NCBI GenBank assembly: GCA_022452035.1
Contig: JAKURV010000006.1
Span: forward strand, 31,045-95,044
Direction: 5' to 3'
Length of the DNA: 64,000 nucleotides
DNA from: Acidimicrobiales bacterium
GTDB taxonomy: Bacteria > Actinomycetota > Acidimicrobiia > Acidimicrobiales > MedAcidi-G1
This document shows positions 34,579 through 45,761 of the stretch, piece after piece. Position numbers and translations under genes: made by a program. The number at the start of each line of letters is the position of its first letter. Position 1 is the first letter of the stretch. The notes under the pieces were generated by a model. That model made no database searches, had not been told where the DNA came from, and was given only the letters and a program-made list of their open reading frames with translations.

Positions 34579-35163
34579 ATGCGGGTCGTGGAACCGACCT
34601 CGGCATCTGTCGATGACGTCCGGGGCGAGATGCTGGCCCGTCGGCGGGCCTTAGCCGCCGACGTGGTCGCCCGATCGTCTGCCGTGGTGGTGGAACGCCT
34701 TCGAGGCTTGCCCGAGGTCCGAGAAGCCCAGACCATCGGCGCCTACCTGGGTGTCCGGAGCGAGGTGGACCCGTCGGCCCTCTGCGACGACGAAGGTCTC
34801 GACGTGGCGCTTCCAGTGACCACGCCGGGAGAGCCTCTACGATTCGTCGTTCCTACAGGACCGTTGCTCGACGGCCCCTTTGGGATCCGCCAGCCAGGGG
34901 ATGGCCGGGAGGTAGCGACCGACGACCTGGACCTGGTCCTGATCCCCGTAGTTGCCGCCGACGAGATGGGCAACCGCGTCGGTCACGGTGCCGGCTTCTA
35001 CGACCGCACATTCGCGCGTGACCGAAGAGCGGATCCGGCTCGACCGCTCCTGATCGGCCTATGCCATGCCTTCCAAGTGGTTCCCCGACTGGAGGCCCGA
35101 TCATGGGACGTACCCCTAGATCTCGTGGTGACCGAGATCGGCCTGGTTCGCCCCGGGAGGTGA
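34579..35163 (+). CDS. 5-formyltetrahydrofolate cyclo-ligase
   Basis: 194 residues. The motif DEMGNRVGHGAGFYDR (ATP/folate loop) is diagnostic. It converts 5-formyl-THF to 5,10-methenyl-THF with ATP, returning stored folate to one-carbon metabolism. Here it could handle folate charged by sarcosine oxidase, though no operon link is seen. It is divergent from hppA and stands 78 bp before trkA. Confidence 0.92.
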   Translation: MRVVEPTSASVDDVRGEMLARRRALAADVVARSSAVVVERLRGLPEVREAQTIGAYLGVRSEVDPSALCDDEGLDVALPVTTPGEPLRFVVPTGPLLDGPFGIRQPGDGREVATDDLDLVLIPVVAADEMGNRVGHGAGFYDRTFARDRRADPARPLLIGLCHAFQVVPRLEARSWDVPLDLVVTEIGLVRPGR

Positions 35164-35241
35164 GCGGGCTCCCGTCGGTTGGGTCCGTCGGAGAAGGGGC
35201 ATGCCACCCGCGCCGCTCGTCCATAAGGAAGGATTGGTGCT

Positions 35242-36645
35242 GTGCGCATCATCGTGGTGGGTGCCGGCGAGACCGGCACCTACGTAGCTGAACGCCTGAA
35301 TGGGCAGGGCCATGAGGTGGCCCTCATTGAGAAGGCCCCCGAGCGCTTTCTTGAGGTTCGGGAGCAGTCTGACTTCCTGACCGTCCCGGGCAGCGGAACC
35401 GACATGGACGTCCTCCAGGCCGCGGGAATCGAAGACACGCACCTCCTGGTAGCCGTTACCCGAAGCGACGAGACCAACATCTTGAGCGCCCTGCTTGCTC
35501 GCCGAGCCGGGGTGGCCAAGACGGTGGTCCGGGTCGAGTCCCGGAGCCTGCGACACGCAGAGGTAGACGCCCTGTTCGACGGAGCGGATGACCACCTGGT
35601 GATAGATCCGGACGAGGAAGTTGCCGGGGCCGTCCTGCGGCTCATGGAGTACCCGGGTGCACTCGAACTCAAGCAGATGGCCGGTGGTGAGGTCGTGGTC
35701 CTTAGCGCCCGTCTTCCCGGCCACGCGCCGCTGGTCGGTCAGTCCCTCCATGCCCTGGGAGCCGAGCTAGAACCGGACTGGGATTTCATCGTGGGATCGA
35801 TCACCCGGCGGGAACATGAGGACGTAGACGAGGACACGATCATCCCCCGCGGCGACTGGATCCTGCGTGAGGCCGATCTACTGACCGTGATCTGCAAGCG
35901 ACGCGCCCTCCGCGACGTCACAACCCGCATGGGTTTGGCCCGCGATATGCCGACCAGGGCACTTCTGCTGGGTGGCGGGAGAACCGGCCAGATGCTGGCC
36001 GAGCAACTGATCGAACGGGGCCTTGATGTGGCCATCATTGAAATACGCGAGGAACGAGCCGAGGAGCTCTCCGAGATGTTCGCTGGCCGGGCCCTTGTGT
36101 TCGGGGGCGATATCGCCAATGCCGAGATGCTGGACGAAGCCGACGTGGCCGGCCAAGACGTAGTCATTGGCCTGACCGGAGCGGACGACGCCAACGTTCT
36201 GGCCTGCCTGTACGCCAAGGATGCTGGGCGCCGGCGGCGGTCGCCTCGCGACGAGGGAGGTCCAGAAACCATTGCTGTGGTCCACAGCCTCGGGCTTCTA
36301 GGCCTTCTGGAGTCACACCAGGTGGACGCCACCCTCAGTCCCCGGACAGCTTCGGCCAACAGTGTGCTCCGATTCGTACGTGGCGAGGGCGAAACGGTGG
36401 CCGCCGTAGCTACCTCGCTTCACGGAGACGCCGAGGTACTGGAGTTGGCGGTCGCCGACGGGTGCGGCTGCGACGGGAAGTCCATCGCCGACCTGGGCCT
36501 CCACGAGGACGTCCTCATCGCTGCCATCGTCCGAGACGGGAAGCCCCAGATCGCTCGTGGCCGAAGCACCCTACGGGCCCGGGACCACGTGATCGCCGTA
36601 ACCCGGCCCAGCCAGGCACCGGTCCTGTCGTCGCTGTTCGAGTGA
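35242..36645 (+). CDS. trkA: Trk system potassium uptake regulatory subunit TrkA
   Basis: 467 residues in two repeats, each a TrkA-N (RCK) nucleotide-binding fold plus a TrkA-C part. The first has IVVGAGETGTYVAERL (from about 4); the second has ALLLGGGRTGQMLAEQL at about 235-251. NAD(H)/ATP-dependent gating of TrkH is the known role. The GTG at 35242 has AAGGA eight bases upstream. It is followed 13 bp later by two trkH genes, giving a complete uptake system in one operon. Confidence 0.95.
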   Translation: MRIIVVGAGETGTYVAERLNGQGHEVALIEKAPERFLEVREQSDFLTVPGSGTDMDVLQAAGIEDTHLLVAVTRSDETNILSALLARRAGVAKTVVRVESRSLRHAEVDALFDGADDHLVIDPDEEVAGAVLRLMEYPGALELKQMAGGEVVVLSARLPGHAPLVGQSLHALGAELEPDWDFIVGSITRREHEDVDEDTIIPRGDWILREADLLTVICKRRALRDVTTRMGLARDMPTRALLLGGGRTGQMLAEQLIERGLDVAIIEIREERAEELSEMFAGRALVFGGDIANAEMLDEADVAGQDVVIGLTGADDANVLACLYAKDAGRRRRSPRDEGGPETIAVVHSLGLLGLLESHQVDATLSPRTASANSVLRFVRGEGETVAAVATSLHGDAEVLELAVADGCGCDGKSIADLGLHEDVLIAAIVRDGKPQIARGRSTLRARDHVIAVTRPSQAPVLSSLFE

Positions 36646-36658
36646 TCCGGCTGGTCGG

Positions 36659-38182
36659 ATGATCTTCACCGCCCCGGCCCGCCGACGATCGGCGGCCGGG
36701 ACCGGCCCCCCTTGGGCCTCGTGGACTTCCGCCGGTGCACAGGCTGTCGCAGCCGCTCTGGGTGGCCTGAGCCTCCTGGCGATCTCGTCGGGACTGGTGG
36801 ACCTACTCGGCGCGGGCGACGACACCACCGTCTTCCTCCTTGCCGGAACCCTGTCGGGTCTGGCTGCCGCTTGGTTATTGGTGCTGATCCGTCCGCCAGA
36901 CCGCGTCCGGGACTCCCACGTCCTGTCGGGGGTCGCTGTCGCCCTCCCACTACTCGTAGGCCTGCTGGCTGGTCTCCACCTGCTTGTTGGAAGCACCACT
37001 TCGGTTGTTGATGCGCTGGCTGAGGCCACCGCCGGCCTGACCACAACCGCCCTTGGGGCAATCGAGCCGGCCGGCAGCGACCATGGTCTGCGCTTCCTCC
37101 GGGCAACCACCCAGTGGGCCGGAGGCCTCGGAGCCCTGTTCGTAGGCGTGGCCATCCTCCCGTTCTTTGGGGCAGGACGTGAGTTCGCTGACCGGTCACG
37201 GATACGGGGGCGTCGACCCATGACCCCCACCCAACGGACAGCCCTACGCAACATCCTGATCGTGTACGGCACAGCCTCCGTGGCGACCTGGCTGGCCTAC
37301 GCGGTTGCCGGCCTATCAATCTTCGACGCCCTCCTGGTGGCCATGGCCACGGTGTCCACCGGAGGGATCGTGGACGGCGACCCGTTCGCCCGACCTGCTG
37401 CTCAGTGGGTAGCAGTAGGAGGCATGGTGCTCGCTGGGACCAGCCTGGTCGTTCTCTGGCGCCTCGCTGTCGGCCGGGCCCGGGGGCTATGGCGGTCCGC
37501 AGAACTACGGGTCTACCTAGGTCTGCTGGTTATCGGAACGGTGCTCTTTCTCATGTGGACTGACGGGGCGGGACCGGAGGGCGTCCGCCACGCTGCATTC
37601 ACAGTGACTGCAGCGGTGACGACCACCGGCTTCCCGTCGGCACCGGCCGGAACGTGGTCAGCCGCTGCTCCCGTCCTCCTACTGGGACTGGTCTCCATCG
37701 GACCCATGACCGGATCGGCCGGCGGCGGCTTCCAGATCCTGCGCCATCGGGCCCTCCTCCAGGTCGCCCTCCGTGAGATGGTCCGCCAAATCCACCCTCG
37801 GGCCGTGGTCCGGGTTCGCCTCGGTGGCCGGGTGGCCGCTGAGGACACCCTCGCGCGGGTGGTAATTACCCAGTTCCTGTCGGTCAGCGTGCTGTTCGTG
37901 ACAGCACTTACGGTGGCCGTCCTCGGGCTTGACCTTGTTCCCGCCCTCGGCGCCGCCGTCCACGCGGTTTCGACCGCCGGACCGGTTCGAGCATTGGACG
38001 GAACAGTCCTCGACCCATCGGCCTGGCCAGCGCCCGCCCGTCTGGCCCTACTCCCGGCCATGGTCATTGGTCGGCTCTCGATCTATCCGGCCCTGGTGGC
38101 CCTGAGTACCGGAGCGTCGGTATGCCGTAACCGAATTCGACTGGCTCGCAGGATTCGGTCCTATCGGGGGCGGACGCTATGA
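36659..38182 (+). CDS. TrkH-family K+ transporter subunit, first copy
   Basis: 507 residues with about ten membrane segments and four pore loops of the TrkH/KtrB fold. Pore loops 2-4 keep a filter Gly (VSTGG, VTTTGF, VSTAGP). Loop 1 reads AGLTTTALGAI, with Ala131 where TrkH normally has the filter Gly (the neighbouring copy has GYTATGAT). The substitution could change selectivity or make this a non-conducting partner. It overlaps the second trkH start by 4 bp (ATGA). The translation start has only a weak ribosome site. Confidence 0.88.
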   Translation: MIFTAPARRRSAAGTGPPWASWTSAGAQAVAAALGGLSLLAISSGLVDLLGAGDDTTVFLLAGTLSGLAAAWLLVLIRPPDRVRDSHVLSGVAVALPLLVGLLAGLHLLVGSTTSVVDALAEATAGLTTTALGAIEPAGSDHGLRFLRATTQWAGGLGALFVGVAILPFFGAGREFADRSRIRGRRPMTPTQRTALRNILIVYGTASVATWLAYAVAGLSIFDALLVAMATVSTGGIVDGDPFARPAAQWVAVGGMVLAGTSLVVLWRLAVGRARGLWRSAELRVYLGLLVIGTVLFLMWTDGAGPEGVRHAAFTVTAAVTTTGFPSAPAGTWSAAAPVLLLGLVSIGPMTGSAGGGFQILRHRALLQVALREMVRQIHPRAVVRVRLGGRVAAEDTLARVVITQFLSVSVLFVTALTVAVLGLDLVPALGAAVHAVSTAGPVRALDGTVLDPSAWPAPARLALLPAMVIGRLSIYPALVALSTGASVCRNRIRLARRIRSYRGRTL

Positions 38183-39732
38183 CCATCCCATTTCCCCTGG
38201 AGGACCGGTGGTCGAGTACCACCGGTCACGTGACCGGCCTGGCCCTGCTGTTCATGTCGGCGGGAATGTTTGTCTCGGCCATCGTTGGACTGGTGGCAGG
38301 CTCGGCCGGATTGGCCCTGCTTGGGGCGACGGCAATTACGGCCTTTCTCGGGGCAGGCCTGTGGTGGACGACTCGGCCCGGCGCTCTGGACCACGCCACC
38401 GTCTTCACAGCGGTGGGGGGCACCTGGGTGGCTGCTTCGATGGTCGGGGTGCTTCCCTATCTTCTGGCCGGAACGTTCGCTGTCGCCGGTCGACCGTGGA
38501 CAGTTGTGGTCGCCGACGCCTTGTTCGAGTCGATCTCCGGGTATACGGCTACCGGCGCGACGGTGTTCGGTGGGCACAATCGGATCGCCGACCAGGGTGC
38601 CGGGATCCTGCTCTACCGACAGCTCACGCAATGGGCCGGGGGCATGGGCATTGTGGTCCTTGTGGTAACCGTGCTGCCGTCCCTGCGAGCCAGCGGTCTC
38701 GGCCTGATCGACGCCGAGGCGCCCGGCATGGGAGTGGACCGGCTGGCCCCGCGGGTGCGGGACACGGCGATTCGCTTCTGGCGTCTCTATCTGGGACTCA
38801 CCGTGCTCGTCGCCGTCGGCTTCCTGGTGGCCGGCATGGGCCCGTTCGATGCCGTGGCCCACGCCCTCACCACCGCCTCGACCGGGGGCTTTTCGACCCG
38901 GGACGCATCGATCGGATACTGGGACAGCGTGGCCGTGGAGTCTGTTCTAATCGTGGCCCTGATCCTCGCCGCGGCCAGCTTCACGCTCCACAGCCGTTCG
39001 TGGAGCCGGAAGCGGATCACTCATTTCGGTGACCACGAGTTTCGCGGATTCCTGAGCGTTCTGGCCATCTGCACACTTGTCGTGTCAACACTCCTGGCCT
39101 TCGACGGCATGGCTCCCGCACGTGCCTTGCGCGTCGGACTATTCAACGTGGTCACCCTGGGCACCAGCGGTGGCTTCGGCAACGCCACCGGGGCGGGCAG
39201 CGACGGAGACTGGGTCCGCTGGGCGGCCGGCCCCCAGATGGTGCTCCTGTTCCTCCTTGTCTTTGGAGGGTGTACCGGGTCCACCGCCGGTGGGGTGAAG
39301 ATCATGAGACTCCGGGTCGGCATGGCCCATGCCGCCCGCACCCTGCACAGTTTCCGCCGCCCGCGGGCCCTGCTCCCAGTCCGTCAGGGCACGGCGACCC
39401 TTCCGGATTCCCTGGTGGAGCGCGTCGCTGGTTTCATGGTCGTGTACGGCATGTTGGTGGTCGGGGGAACAGTACTGGTGGCCGCCCTGGGCACGGACCT
39501 GGTTACGGCGGTCAGTGGGGTGATCGGATCCCTGGGCAACATGGGACCCGTTCTGGGAGACGCTGGCCCCACTGCCTCCTTTGTGGACGGCTTCTCCACT
39601 CCGGCTCGCTTGGTGCTAGCCCTCCTGATGCTGGTCGGACGCTTGGAGATCTTCCCCATGCTGTTGATGCTGGTGGCGCCCTACCGGTCAGCCCGGGGAG
39701 TGGCCCGGCCGACGAGACGCCCCGGCCACTAG
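38179..39732 (+). CDS. trkH: TrkH-family K+ transporter subunit, second copy
   Basis: 517 residues with the canonical filter: GYTATGATVF (about 121-130), TTASTGGFS, LGTSGGFGNATG and SLGNMGP. All four pore Gly are present. It is membrane-integral and conducts K+ under TrkA control. It is coupled by a 4-bp overlap to the first copy. The 3' end overlaps the convergent aminopeptidase stop by 4 bases. Confidence 0.93.
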   Translation: MTIPFPLEDRWSSTTGHVTGLALLFMSAGMFVSAIVGLVAGSAGLALLGATAITAFLGAGLWWTTRPGALDHATVFTAVGGTWVAASMVGVLPYLLAGTFAVAGRPWTVVVADALFESISGYTATGATVFGGHNRIADQGAGILLYRQLTQWAGGMGIVVLVVTVLPSLRASGLGLIDAEAPGMGVDRLAPRVRDTAIRFWRLYLGLTVLVAVGFLVAGMGPFDAVAHALTTASTGGFSTRDASIGYWDSVAVESVLIVALILAAASFTLHSRSWSRKRITHFGDHEFRGFLSVLAICTLVVSTLLAFDGMAPARALRVGLFNVVTLGTSGGFGNATGAGSDGDWVRWAAGPQMVLLFLLVFGGCTGSTAGGVKIMRLRVGMAHAARTLHSFRRPRALLPVRQGTATLPDSLVERVAGFMVVYGMLVVGGTVLVAALGTDLVTAVSGVIGSLGNMGPVLGDAGPTASFVDGFSTPARLVLALLMLVGRLEIFPMLLMLVAPYRSARGVARPTRRPGH

Positions 39733-40988
39733 CCGGACAACAGCTCCACCAGCAGGGCCTGCAAGTGGCCCGGGTCGGCACTGCCGCAGGTTTCCCGGGC
39801 GCTATGCATGGCCAGTTGGGCAACCCCCAGGTCGACGGTCCGGATTCCCGTCGCGGCCGCTGTGACCGGACCAATAGTGGTACCACAGGGAAAATCTCCC
39901 CGGCTGACAAAGGACTGCAGGGGGACCCCGGCCCGCTCTGCGGCCAGGCGCACCACCCCGGCTCCCTCGGCGTCCGTGGCGTAACGCTCCGCGGCGTTGA
40001 ACTTCAAGACGGGACCACTATTCAGGTGGACGGGATGCTCGGGGTCGTGCCGATCGACGTAGTTGGGATGTGTGGCGTGGGCCCCGTCGACGGAGAGGAT
40101 CAGCGACCCGGACATCCGTCGGGACTCCAGGGCCACGAATCGCCGAAGCGTTCGAAGCAGCAGCGGACCTGCGGCCCCGCTGCTCGACACACTGCCTACT
40201 TCCTCATGGTCGAACAGAGCCAGGACTGGGACCGGACCGTCAGCTTCAGCGGTCGCCGCCAGGGCCTGAGTGCCGGCATGGCAGGAGAGGAGATTGTCGA
40301 TACGCGGTGCACTAACCAAGTCACGATTGGTGCCGGCCAGCACCGACGGGGAAAGGTCATGGAACATCACATCCCACCCCAACACGGCGTCCTCTGGAAC
40401 TCCGGCCGCCGAGGCCATCAGAGCAGCGAAGCTATCTGCTGTCGACCCACCGGTCCCGATGATGGGGGAGAGGTGGTCTTGGGGGTTCAGCACCAGTCCC
40501 TTCTCGTTGACGCCTCGGTCTAGGTGGATGGCCAGTTGCGGTATCCGGGCGAGGGGGCGGTCATCGCGTACTAGGACCTGTAGTGCGTCGTCGCCGTCCC
40601 GGACCGCCAGGCGACCCGAAATCCCGAGATCTCGGTCCAACCAGGAGTTCAGGAGGACACCCCCGTAGACCTCCACCCCCAGTTGGCGGCATCCGGCAGC
40701 ATCACGGTCAGGAACGGGCTTTAACCGGAGGTTCGGGCTGTCAGTGTGGGCACCGACGATTCGTACAGGGGCGTCATCAGCCCGACCCTGATCCACCCAG
40801 GCCACTAGGGCGCCCCCGGAACGCACCAGGTGGCGGCCCGGTTCGGGAGAATCGTCGTCCTGGCCGATTTCTACGAAACCGGCCTCACTCAGGCGTCGAG
40901 CGGCCTCGTCGACCGCGTGGTACGGACTAGGCGAGCTGTCAATAAACCGGCACAGGTCGACAGCAGACGAGGGGTCCTGATGGGACAT
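39729..40988 (-). CDS. apeB: M18 family aminopeptidase
   Basis: 419 residues. The family's metal and catalytic blocks are visible: [13 protein letters not shown] (His81 and Asp83), [12 protein letters not shown] (Glu pair) and [11 protein letters not shown]18 enzymes cut N-terminal acidic (Asp/Glu) or other residues from peptides with a dinuclear zinc site, as a large cytoplasmic assembly. I chose the ATG at 40988; the open frame extends to 41066 with no conservation. It is convergent with trkH and divergent from gltB. Confidence 0.93.
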   Translation of the reverse strand: MSHQDPSSAVDLCRFIDSSPSPYHAVDEAARRLSEAGFVEIGQDDDSPEPGRHLVRSGGALVAWVDQGRADDAPVRIVGAHTDSPNLRLKPVPDRDAAGCRQLGVEVYGGVLLNSWLDRDLGISGRLAVRDGDDALQVLVRDDRPLARIPQLAIHLDRGVNEKGLVLNPQDHLSPIIGTGGSTADSFAALMASAAGVPEDAVLGWDVMFHDLSPSVLAGTNRDLVSAPRIDNLLSCHAGTQALAATAEADGPVPVLALFDHEEVGSVSSSGAAGPLLLRTLRRFVALESRRMSGSLILSVDGAHATHPNYVDRHDPEHPVHLNSGPVLKFNAAERYATDAEGAGVVRLAAERAGVPLQSFVSRGDFPCGTTIGPVTAAATGIRTVDLGVAQLAMHSARETCGSADPGHLQALLVELLSG

Positions 40989-41046
40989 GCCTCTATCATG
41001 GACCGTCGACAGCCGAGTTGAGACGCCCGCCCCAGGGTGGCATCTC

Positions 41047-44000
41047 ATGAAAGTCGCTCCGACCAACGGCGTTTCGGGCGATCTCCAGATAGTGGACCCT
41101 TACCGGTCCCAAACCCAGGAGACCACCATCCCGAAAAGGTCCGCCTATTCCGAGCCCGTCGAGCCGGCTGTGCGCCGGAACCTGCCGCCTGCTCAGGGTC
41201 TCTACGACCCCCGCATGGAGCACGACTCGTGCGGCGTCAACTTTGTCTGTCACCTGCACGGCGTGGCGACGCACCGGATCGTTCAGTTGGGAATCGGCGC
41301 CCTATGCAAGATGCAGCACCGGGGAGCCCTCGGGGCTGAGACCAACACCGGGGACGGAGCCGGCCTACTTATCCAGGTTCCTGACGACTTCTACCGCCAG
41401 GTGGTGCCATTTGAGCTCCCGGAGGCGGGCCAGTACGCCACTGGAATCGCCTTCCTTCCCCAGGGGGCCGGCTCGGCCGACCTGGCGACTACTGCGGTCA
41501 ACCGGATCGCCGTCGAGGAAGGCCTGGAGGTTCTCGGTTGGCGAGACCTGCCCGTCGACGACTCGATGATCGGCGACGCCGCCCGCTCCACTGAGCCGAC
41601 ATTCCGCCAGGTGTTTCTGGCCGCTCCGGAGGGGCCCGTAGGTCGACCAGCCGGGTTAGACCTGGACCGAATCGCGTATGTGGTCCGGAAGCGGTCCGAG
41701 CACGAAGTGGCGGTGACTGACGAGAACGGACAGGACTGCGGTGTCTACTTCCCATCGCTCTCGGCCCGGACCATTGTCTACAAGGGGATGCTCACCACTC
41801 TGCAGCTCTCCGAGTTCTTCGCCGACCTGACCGACGAACGCGTGGTGAGTGCTCTGGCTCTTGTCCACTCCCGCTTTTCGACCAATACCTTCCCGTCGTG
41901 GCCGTTGGCCCATCCCTACCGCTTCATCGCGCACAACGGTGAGATCAACACCGTGCAGGGGAACAGAAACTGGATGCGGGCCCGGGAGGCGTTGATGGCC
42001 ACCCAGGTGCTGGACGGCGACCTCGACAGGCTGTTCCCGATTTGCACACCGGGAGCCAGCGATTCCGCAGGTTTTGACGAGGCTCTGGAACTGCTGACTA
42101 TGGGCGGCTATTCGCTACCCGAGGCGGTCCTAATGATGATCCCGGAACCGTGGGAGAACCACGCCGAGATGTCCGATGACCGACGAGCCTTCTACCAGTA
42201 TCACGCCTCCCTGATGGAGCCGTGGGACGGCCCGGCGTCTATCGCCTTCACCGATGGCACGGTTATAGGAGCCGTCCTTGACCGCAACGGCTTGAGACCT
42301 AGCCGCTACTGGGTGACCTCCGAGGACCTGGTGGTCATGGCCAGCGAGGTCGGCGTCGTCGACGTGCCAACCAACGAGGTGGTCGAAAAGGGACGCCTGC
42401 AACCCGGCCGGATGTTCCTGATCGACACTAACGAAGGTCGAATCATTCGCGATGACGAAATCAAGGCCGGGTTGGCCTCCGCCCGACCCTACCGCCAATG
42501 GCTAGAACGGAATCTGGTCCACCTGGACGACCTTCCTCCCAGAGAACGGACAACCCTGGACGAGGGGACAATCGTCCAACGCCAGCAGACCTTTGGGTAC
42601 ACCCACGAGGCCCTGAAACTGTTGGTGGCCCCTATGGCACGGGACGCCAAAGGCGCCGTCGGCTCGATGGGCACGGACACGCCGGTGGCCGTGCTGTCCG
42701 ATCAGTCACGACCCCTCTACGACTACTTCCAACAGCTCTTTGCCCAGGTGACCAACCCGCCGCTAGACGCCATCCGGGAAGAACTGATCACGGCGGTATG
42801 CACCACAGTGGGGGCCGAGGGCAACCTGCTAGATCCCCGCCCCGAGAGCTGTCGCCAAGTCCACCTGCCTCATCCCGTCCTAACCGAAGATCAGATGGCC
42901 GCCCTGATCGGAATCGATGGACCTGGCGGCCCCGATGGCTTCACGTCGCGGGTACTCGACGGCCTCTACGAGGTGAGCCGCGGTAGCGAAGGCCTGGCCG
43001 GCGCCCTGGACCGGCTACGGGCCGAAGCATCTGCGGCTATCAAGGACGGGGTCACCCTGCTAGTCATAAGCGACCGCGGGACCAGCCCGACCCTGGCCCC
43101 GGTTCCATCCCTCCTTGCCACCGGAGCCGTACACCACCACCTAATCCGCGAGAAGACCCGGACCAGAGTCGGCCTCCTCGTTGAGAGCGGTGATGTCCGC
43201 GAGGTCCACCATGTGGCCCTGCTGCTCGGATACGGCGCATCCGCTGTCTGTCCCTATCTGACCTTCGCCTCGGTAGATGACATGGTGCGAGACGGGCGCC
43301 ACGGTCTTCCCACGACGATGAACCCAGAGAAGTCCCGGGCCAACCTGGTGCGGGCTTTCGACCAAGGCCTATTGAAGATCATGTCCAAGATGGGCATCTC
43401 GACAGTGGCCTCCTACACCGGAGCTCAGATCTTCGAAGCCATCGGCCTAGGGGCCGATGTCGTGGATGCCTGCTTCACCGGCACGGTGAGCAGACTGGGC
43501 GGCGTCGGCCTCGACGTCCTGGCCCGGGAGGTGGCGTCACGCCACGCCCTCGCCTTCCCCGCCAACCCGGAAGAGCGCGCCCACCGCACACTGGAGGCCG
43601 GCGGCGAGTACCAGTGGCGTCGCGAGGGCGAGTACCACCTGTTCAACCCGGAAACCGTGTTCCGACTTCAGCACGCCACCCGGGAGGGGCGGTACGACGT
43701 CTTCAAGCAGTACACCGACCTGATCAACGAGCAGTCGAAGCGACTAGCCACCCTCCGCGGCCTCTTCACATTCCGTGAGGGGGTAAGGACGCCGGTTCCA
43801 CTAGACGAGGTGGAACCGGTCTCCGAGATTGTGAAGCGGTTCTCCACTGGAGCTATGTCCTACGGGTCGATCAGCGCCGAGGCCCACGAGACGCTGGCCA
43901 TCGCCATGAACCGGATCGGAGGTAGGTCCAACACAGGGGAGGGAGGCGAGGACCCCGACCGGTTCACACCCGAACCGAACGGCGATCTCCGCCGCTCGGC

Positions 44001-45753
44001 CGTTAAGCAGGTGGCCTCTGGGCGCTTCGGCGTGACCAGCGAGTACCTGGTCAACAGCGACGACCTCCAGATCAAGATGGCTCAAGGGGCCAAGCCGGGC
44101 GAAGGAGGACAACTGCCGGGCCACAAGGTTTACCCCTGGATCGCCAAGACTCGCCACTCCACACCGGGCGTGGGACTCATCTCGCCGCCGCCCCATCATG
44201 ACATCTACTCGATTGAGGACTTGGCCCAGCTCATCTACGACCTCAAGAACTCGAACCCGGTCAGCCGGGTCCACGTCAAGCTGGTGGCCGAAGTCGGGGT
44301 AGGCACAGTGGCCGCCGGTGTCTCTAAGGCCCACGCCGACGTTGTCCTGATCTCGGGTCACGACGGCGGCACCGGCGCCTCACCCCTCTCCTCCATAAAG
44401 CACGCCGGGGCACCCTGGGAGTTGGGCCTTGCAGAGACCCAGCAGACACTGCTCCTAAACGGGCTGAGGGACCGCATCGTGGTTCAGGTTGACGGCCAGT
44501 TGAAGACCGGACGCGACGTGATGATCGCCGCTCTACTGGGTGGGGACGAGTTTGGGTTCGCCACGGCACCCCTCGTGGTCTCAGGCTGCGTGATGATGCG
44601 GGTTTGCCATCTCGACACATGCCCAGTGGGGGTGGCTACTCAGAACCCAGAGCTACGAAAGAAGTTCACCGGCCGACCCGAGTTCGTCGTGAACTTCTTC
44701 GAGTACATCGCCGAAGAAGTTCGGGAAATCCTCGCCCAACTGGGCTTTCGAACGGTGGCCGAAGCGATCGGCCGTGCTGAGGTGCTCGACGCCCACCATG
44801 CCATTGACCACTGGAAGGCCGCTGGCCTGGACCTGTCTCCCATCCTCCACGTGCCCGACATAGGTAATGCCGATCGTCGCAACACCTGCGGCCAGAACCA
44901 CGGCCTGGACCAAGTCCTAGACCGACACCTGATCGATGAGGCAATCGGAGCTCTGGAAGACGGGACGCCAGTCCGTATTGCCACACCGGTATCCAATGTG
45001 GATCGCTCGGTTGGCACCATGTTGGGCTATGAGTTGACCCGTCGACACGGGGGAGAAGGTCTACCCGACGACACGATCCAGGTAGATCTCCACGGATCGG
45101 CGGGAAACAGTTTCGGGACGTTCGTGCCTCGAGGAATCACCTTGCGTCTCACCGGTGACGCGAACGACTACGTCGGCAAGGGCCTCTCCGGAGGCCGTAT
45201 CACTATCCGACCGCCAGCCGATGCCCAGTTCCTGGCTGAGGAGCAGATCATCGCCGGAAACGTAATTCTCTACGGGGCGACTTCGGGCGAGGCCTTCATC
45301 CGGGGGCGGGTCGGGGAGCGGTTCTGCGTCCGAAACTCCGGTGCCGTGGCAGTGGTGGAAGGTATCGGCGATCATGGCTGCGAGTACATGACCGGTGGCC
45401 GAGCCGTGATCCTGGGCCCTACCGGTAGGAACTTCGCTGCCGGCATGTCCGGCGGGGTCGCCTTCGTCTTCGACTCGGAGAGCTCGTTCTCTGACCGGGT
45501 CAACCCAGAGATGGTCTTGCTGGAGGAACCGGATGTCGAGGATCGTCGTTGGCTTCAGAACCTCCTGGTCCGACACCACGTTGAAACAGGCTCGACAGTG
45601 GCTGAGCGGCTGCTGGCCTCTTGGGACCACCAAATAGACCGCTTCGTAAAGGTGATGCCCACCGACTACAAGCGAGTCCTAGAGGCGGCTGCCGCCGCCC
45701 GCGAGACCGGCCGAGATGAGGTGGAGGCAATCATGGCCTCCACGCGCGGCTAG
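41047..45753 (+). CDS. gltB: Glutamate synthase large (alpha) subunit
   Basis: 1568 residues. The class II glutaminase starts at catalytic Cys in [16 protein letters not shown] (Cys62 from this start); a propeptide must be removed. Next come the central and FMN-binding synthase domains, with [12 protein letters not shown] (Cys ligands of the 3Fe-4S cluster), and a C-terminal GXGXG beta-helix domain. The reaction makes two glutamates from glutamine and 2-oxoglutarate. I chose the ATG at 41047, with GGTGG six bases upstream; an in-frame ATG at 40987 adds 20 residues and would overlap apeB. gltD follows 8 bp later. Confidence 0.96.
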   Translation: MKVAPTNGVSGDLQIVDPYRSQTQETTIPKRSAYSEPVEPAVRRNLPPAQGLYDPRMEHDSCGVNFVCHLHGVATHRIVQLGIGALCKMQHRGALGAETNTGDGAGLLIQVPDDFYRQVVPFELPEAGQYATGIAFLPQGAGSADLATTAVNRIAVEEGLEVLGWRDLPVDDSMIGDAARSTEPTFRQVFLAAPEGPVGRPAGLDLDRIAYVVRKRSEHEVAVTDENGQDCGVYFPSLSARTIVYKGMLTTLQLSEFFADLTDERVVSALALVHSRFSTNTFPSWPLAHPYRFIAHNGEINTVQGNRNWMRAREALMATQVLDGDLDRLFPICTPGASDSAGFDEALELLTMGGYSLPEAVLMMIPEPWENHAEMSDDRRAFYQYHASLMEPWDGPASIAFTDGTVIGAVLDRNGLRPSRYWVTSEDLVVMASEVGVVDVPTNEVVEKGRLQPGRMFLIDTNEGRIIRDDEIKAGLASARPYRQWLERNLVHLDDLPPRERTTLDEGTIVQRQQTFGYTHEALKLLVAPMARDAKGAVGSMGTDTPVAVLSDQSRPLYDYFQQLFAQVTNPPLDAIREELITAVCTTVGAEGNLLDPRPESCRQVHLPHPVLTEDQMAALIGIDGPGGPDGFTSRVLDGLYEVSRGSEGLAGALDRLRAEASAAIKDGVTLLVISDRGTSPTLAPVPSLLATGAVHHHLIREKTRTRVGLLVESGDVREVHHVALLLGYGASAVCPYLTFASVDDMVRDGRHGLPTTMNPEKSRANLVRAFDQGLLKIMSKMGISTVASYTGAQIFEAIGLGADVVDACFTGTVSRLGGVGLDVLAREVASRHALAFPANPEERAHRTLEAGGEYQWRREGEYHLFNPETVFRLQHATREGRYDVFKQYTDLINEQSKRLATLRGLFTFREGVRTPVPLDEVEPVSEIVKRFSTGAMSYGSISAEAHETLAIAMNRIGGRSNTGEGGEDPDRFTPEPNGDLRRSAVKQVASGRFGVTSEYLVNSDDLQIKMAQGAKPGEGGQLPGHKVYPWIAKTRHSTPGVGLISPPPHHDIYSIEDLAQLIYDLKNSNPVSRVHVKLVAEVGVGTVAAGVSKAHADVVLISGHDGGTGASPLSSIKHAGAPWELGLAETQQTLLLNGLRDRIVVQVDGQLKTGRDVMIAALLGGDEFGFATAPLVVSGCVMMRVCHLDTCPVGVATQNPELRKKFTGRPEFVVNFFEYIAEEVREILAQLGFRTVAEAIGRAEVLDAHHAIDHWKAAGLDLSPILHVPDIGNADRRNTCGQNHGLDQVLDRHLIDEAIGALEDGTPVRIATPVSNVDRSVGTMLGYELTRRHGGEGLPDDTIQVDLHGSAGNSFGTFVPRGITLRLTGDANDYVGKGLSGGRITIRPPADAQFLAEEQIIAGNVILYGATSGEAFIRGRVGERFCVRNSGAVAVVEGIGDHGCEYMTGGRAVILGPTGRNFAAGMSGGVAFVFDSESSFSDRVNPEMVLLEEPDVEDRRWLQNLLVRHHVETGSTVAERLLASWDHQIDRFVKVMPTDYKRVLEAAAAARETGRDEVEAIMASTRG

Positions 45754-45761
45754 GAGCAATC

